Shown here piece after piece: positions 61,298-64,000 of a stretch of DNA of 64,000 nt. A program made the position numbers and the translations under genes. The DNA is from CAWCDJ01 sp963796675 (GTDB lineage: Bacteria; Acidobacteriota; Terriglobia; Bryobacterales; Bryobacteraceae). Each line of letters begins with the position of its first letter. Positions within the stretch are counted from its first letter, which is position 1. Where the stretch lies: NCBI GenBank assembly GCA_963796675.1, contig CAWCMS010000001.1, forward strand, positions 434,001 through 498,000, given 5' to 3'. The notes beneath the pieces were generated by a model. It was not told the DNA's origin, ran no database searches, and saw only the letters and a list, made by a program, of their open reading frames with translations.

Positions 61298-62292
61298 AGG
61301 CGCTGGCGCGCGCCGTCTGGAGGGATCAGCGTTCGCTCGAATCGGTGGTGGGGAACAATTTCTTCATCGTGAGCGCGCTGCTGTTGCAGGAGGCGGGCGG
61401 CTTCATCTATCTGCTGATCGGCGTCGTGCTGCTGTTTCCGCTGAGCACTGACCCGTTGCGCAAAATTCCGGCTTCGCGGCTGGCCTTGTGGCCGCTCGAA
61501 AAGGGCGATCGGCGCTTTCTGCGCGCGGCGAGCCCCTGGGTGAGCCCGGCGGCGTGGCTGGTTCTCGGGCTGGCGGTCTGGGCGGCGCGCGGCCGGCTGA
61601 CCGCGGGACTCTGGGGCCTGGCGGCGGGCCTGGTGGCAGCGGGCTTCCTGCTATCCGACCTGCCGTTTTCACCCAGCCGGCGCATCTGGCTCGCCATTCC
61701 CAACTTCCCGGGCGTGTGGAACCAGCTGGTGCGGAAGAATCTGCGCGGGATGCTCTCTACGCTCGACCTCTACTGCGCGATCCTGCTGACTGCGGCGGCG
61801 ATCGCCTTCCGAATTGCCGGAGTGCTGCCGCCCGAGGGCTTCCTGGCGCTCACCGTGCTGGTGCAGGTGGCGCTCTCGAGCTACGCGCAGAGCCTGTTCG
61901 GCCTGGATGGCCGCAGCGGCCGCCAGCGATACCGGCTGCTGCCCTTGCGCGGCTGGCAGGTGCTTTTCGCGAAAGACGCGGCGTTCCTGGTGCCGGCGAT
62001 TCTGCTGTCCCTGCCGCTCTCGCCGCTGGCCGGTACCGGCGCCGCGCTGATAGCGCTGGCGATGGGCCACGAACCGTCCGTCAACCGTCCGCGGATCCAG
62101 TCGCGGTGGCGCTTTTCGAGCGGCGGATCGATCATCTTCGGCCTGGTGCAGGCGGCAGCCATGGGAGGGGCGGCTTCCGCCATCTACTTTACGAGTCCGC
62201 TGTTCCTGGCGGTGTGCGTGGCAGTATGGGCGGGGTCGCTGTGGTATTACGGGCGGGTGATCGAAGGCGCTGGGCTCGCGGACGCCGAGTAA
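61273..62292 (+). CDS. ABC transporter permease subunit
   Basis: A 339-residue integral membrane protein with about eight hydrophobic segments (FIYLLIGVVLLFPL, AAWLVLGLAVWAA, LLTAAAIAFRIAGVL, FLALTVLVQVALSSY, IIFGLVQAAAMGG, LAVCVAVWAGSLWYY). It overlaps the ATPase gene by 25 bases and is the obvious partner. It is unlike common ABC-2 permeases in the first 60 residues and I do not recognise a named family. Cytoplasmic loop RRFLRAASPWVS may couple to the ATPase. Probable role is export of a lipid, peptide or drug; not determined. Confidence 0.75.
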   Translation: MARAFAILKALARAVWRDQRSLESVVGNNFFIVSALLLQEAGGFIYLLIGVVLLFPLSTDPLRKIPASRLALWPLEKGDRRFLRAASPWVSPAAWLVLGLAVWAARGRLTAGLWGLAAGLVAAGFLLSDLPFSPSRRIWLAIPNFPGVWNQLVRKNLRGMLSTLDLYCAILLTAAAIAFRIAGVLPPEGFLALTVLVQVALSSYAQSLFGLDGRSGRQRYRLLPLRGWQVLFAKDAAFLVPAILLSLPLSPLAGTGAALIALAMGHEPSVNRPRIQSRWRFSSGGSIIFGLVQAAAMGGAASAIYFTSPLFLAVCVAVWAGSLWYYGRVIEGAGLADAE

Positions 62293-62341
62293 GTGATTTG
62301 CCTTACAGCGCCGAGGGTCCTCACACGGGTAGCTTTGAGTT

Positions 62342-63109
62342 ATGAGGCTCGAGGGAAAGAATGCCCTGGTGACCGGCAGCGACCAGGGAATCGGCCAGGC
62401 GATCGCGCTGCGGCTGGCCGAAGAGGGCGCCAACGTCGCGATCAACTACCATTCGAACCGCGAAGGCGGCGCGGAGACTCGGGCACAGGTGGAAAAGATG
62501 GGTCGCCGCGCGGCATCGATCCAGGCCGATGTCGGAGACCCGGAGGCTGCGCGCAAGCTGGTCGATGACGCGATTGCGGCGCTCGGGCCGCTCGACCTCC
62601 TGGTCAACAATGCGGGGATCGAGAAGCATGCGCCGTTCCTCGAGATCGAACAGGCGGATTACCTGGCGGTGATCGCCGTCAACCTGCATGGGCCGTTCTT
62701 CCTGACTCAGGCATTCGTCGAGAAGCTGGTGGCGCGAAAGAGCCCGGGCAAGGTAATCAACGTCAGCTCCGTCCACGAAGAGCTGCCGTTTCCCAACTTC
62801 ACGCCGTACTGTATGGCGAAGGGCGGGCTCAAGATGATGATGCGCAATCTCGCGATCGAACTGGCGCCCTACGGCATCACGGTCAACAACATCGCGCCGG
62901 GGGCGATCGAGACGCCCATCAATCGCAAGCTGATGTCGGACCCGAAGCTGCTCGAAAACGTCCTCTCCCACATTCCGCTGCACCGCATGGGTAAGCCCGC
63001 GGACGTAGCGAGCGTCGCGGCATTCCTGGCATCCTCAGACGCCGATTACATTACCGGCACCACCACGGTAGTAGACGGCGGCCTGTTGTGGAACTATAGC
63101 GAACAATGA
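62342..63109 (+). CDS. short-chain dehydrogenase/reductase (glucose-1-dehydrogenase/FabG-like)
   Basis: A 255-residue classical SDR. Cofactor motif TGSDQGIGQAIAL, NNAG at about residue 90, and the catalytic Ser in INVSSVHEE, Tyr and Lys in PYCMAKGG are present; GDPEAARKLVDDAIA after the beta3-strand and ASDADYITGTTTVVDGG at the end are as in glucose-1-dehydrogenase and 3-oxoacyl reductase relatives. The Ala/Asn-rich region after beta2 (NYHSNREGG) suggests NADP preference. Its stop overlaps the start of the GH15 gene by four bases (ATGA), a pairing that recalls glucose dehydrogenase plus glucoamylase. Confidence 0.88.
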   Translation: MRLEGKNALVTGSDQGIGQAIALRLAEEGANVAINYHSNREGGAETRAQVEKMGRRAASIQADVGDPEAARKLVDDAIAALGPLDLLVNNAGIEKHAPFLEIEQADYLAVIAVNLHGPFFLTQAFVEKLVARKSPGKVINVSSVHEELPFPNFTPYCMAKGGLKMMMRNLAIELAPYGITVNNIAPGAIETPINRKLMSDPKLLENVLSHIPLHRMGKPADVASVAAFLASSDADYITGTTTVVDGGLLWNYSEQ

Positions 63110-64000
63110 GCTACTTGCCGATTGCAGACTACGGAGTCATCGGAGACCTGCGTTCGATCGCGCTGGTTGGGAAGAACGGTTCGATCGACTGGTGCTGCCT
63201 GCCGCGATTCGATTCGGCCAGCATCTTCGCAGGCATTCTGGACGATCGCATCGGCGGCTGGTGGAAGCTCGCACCCGCGGGCGAGGCGGATTCGAAGCAG
63301 ATGTATCTGCCCGATACCAACGTCCTGGTGACGCGCTTCTTCACGACCGAAGGCATGGCGGAGGTCCTCGACTTCATGCCGATCGGCAGGGAACTGGGCG
63401 GCCCCACGGAGCAAAGCGCACGGCAAATCGTGCGGATCGCGAAATCGGTGCGCGGAGCGGTGCGCTTCCGCATGGAATGCCGGCCGGCCTTCGATTACGC
63501 GCGGCGTCCGCACGAAATCCACCCAAGCCCGGACGGGCGGTCGGCCGTCTTCGAATCGCAACTGCAGCAGTTCGTGCTCAAGGGGCCGCTGCCGATGAAG
63601 CGCGAAGACAGTGCCACTGCGGTCGAGTTCGTGCTGAAGACCGGCGAGGAGGTAACGTTCGTTCTCAGGCATCGCGCCGGAGAGGCGGATCCGAGCCTCG
63701 CCGAAGAAGCGGTGGACGGCAAGGAACTGCTGAACGAAACGGTGCGTTTCTGGCGGAAGTGGGCCTCGCGCAACCGATATCACGGGCGATGGCGCGAGAC
63801 CGTGATGCGCTCGGCGCTGGTCCTGAAGCTGATGACATACGCGCCGACCGGTGCTATCGTGGCGGCACCCACCACCAGCCTGCCGGAAGAGATCGGCAGC
63901 GTGCGCAACTGGGACTACCGCTTCACCTGGGTACGCGACGCGGCGTTCACCGTGTATTCCCTGATCCGCCTCGGCTATACGGACGAGGCAGGCGCGTTTG
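63106..64000 (+). CDS. glycoside hydrolase family 15 (glucoamylase/trehalase type), 5' part
   Basis: The first 298 residues of a GH15 protein, cut by the window end. The N-terminal beta-sandwich begins IADYGVIGDLRSIALVGKNGSIDWCCLPRFDSASIFAG, the classical start of bacterial GH15. After the linker the catalytic (alpha/alpha)6 domain begins RWRETVMRSALVLKLMTYAPTGAIVAAPTTSLPE and VRNWDYRFTWVRDAAFTVYSL. The catalytic Glu residues lie beyond 64000. It splits alpha-1,4 or alpha,alpha-1,1 glucosidic bonds; the missing half is needed to choose. It is co-translated with the SDR gene. Confidence 0.88.
   Translation, partial: MSYLPIADYGVIGDLRSIALVGKNGSIDWCCLPRFDSASIFAGILDDRIGGWWKLAPAGEADSKQMYLPDTNVLVTRFFTTEGMAEVLDFMPIGRELGGPTEQSARQIVRIAKSVRGAVRFRMECRPAFDYARRPHEIHPSPDGRSAVFESQLQQFVLKGPLPMKREDSATAVEFVLKTGEEVTFVLRHRAGEADPSLAEEAVDGKELLNETVRFWRKWASRNRYHGRWRETVMRSALVLKLMTYAPTGAIVAAPTTSLPEEIGSVRNWDYRFTWVRDAAFTVYSLIRLGYTDEAGAF

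Noticed and set aside
1..64000. CRISPR arrays, tRNA genes, insertion sequences and phage genes
   Set aside because: No regularly spaced short repeats, no tRNA-like cloverleaf sequence with CCA end region noticed in gaps, no transposase or integrase reading frames, and no terminal inverted repeats were seen.

Overview
The window looks like a chromosomal segment of a high-GC member of the Acidobacteriota, most like the Solibacter/Bryobacter group. This is inferred from gene content: two secreted proteins share the C-terminal domain known from Solibacter (TIGR03437 type), there is an ADOP-type FtsX/MacB permease paired with a PadR regulator, an Oar-like TonB-dependent receptor with a carboxypeptidase-like N-terminal domain, and long secreted Ig/TIG-repeat proteins. 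I see no rRNA, tRNA, CRISPR array, insertion sequence or prophage, and no gene-free stretch longer than about 210 bases.

Layout. 0-8 kb: a degenerate zincin-like secreted protein, a tandem universal stress protein, a long-chain acyl-CoA synthetase, and facing them a DUF542-type protein plus a Pat-like acyl-CoA synthetase/GNAT fusion; then a J-domain-less DnaJ-like protein and a VOC-PP2C phosphatase fusion. 8-18 kb: PadR/ADOP permease, then a forward run GNAT-alkB-secreted protein-DJ-1-hydrolase-Rsm22, an aldo/keto reductase, an HD hydrolase, an acyltransferase and a DUF4342 protein. 18-31 kb: a TolB-like propeller, a 1,255-residue Ig/TIG protein, threonine dehydrogenase, an ATP-grasp ligase, yggX, a GT39-like membrane protein and the glycine-cleavage operon (gcvT-gcvH-gcvPA-gcvPB). 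31-47 kb: surface and secreted functions: two TIGR03437 proteins around a LysM protein, rhodanese, TonB receptor, PIG-L deacetylase, Gfo/Idh/MocA, GH172-like DUF2961, SGNH hydrolase, small secreted protein, YVTN propeller. 47.5-52 kb: a probable N-acetylgalactosamine cassette (GALK2-like kinase, sodium:solute symporter, GH109). 52-64 kb: zinc-ribbon coiled coil, murJ, pfkB, O-methyltransferase and thiL in one operon; cspA; an ECF sigma/anti-sigma/secreted protein operon; FkbM methyltransferase; an ABC transporter pair; an SDR; and a GH15 enzyme cut by the window end.

About sixteen genes contain one or more frameshifts while the protein sequence between breaks remains well conserved. The breaks cluster (about 17.9-19, 23.8-31.4, 44-45.3 and 47.5-54.2 kb), and long genes elsewhere are clean. 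They include housekeeping genes (murJ, gcvP, gcvH), so I read most as assembly or sequencing indels, and annotate each such gene as one locus spanning its fragments.

The most informative system-level signals are the GalNAc kinase-SSS-GH109 cassette, the VOC-PP2C fusion, the GH172/Gfo-Idh-MocA/SGNH group, and the pair of TIGR03437 secreted proteins around a cytoplasmic-looking LysM protein.
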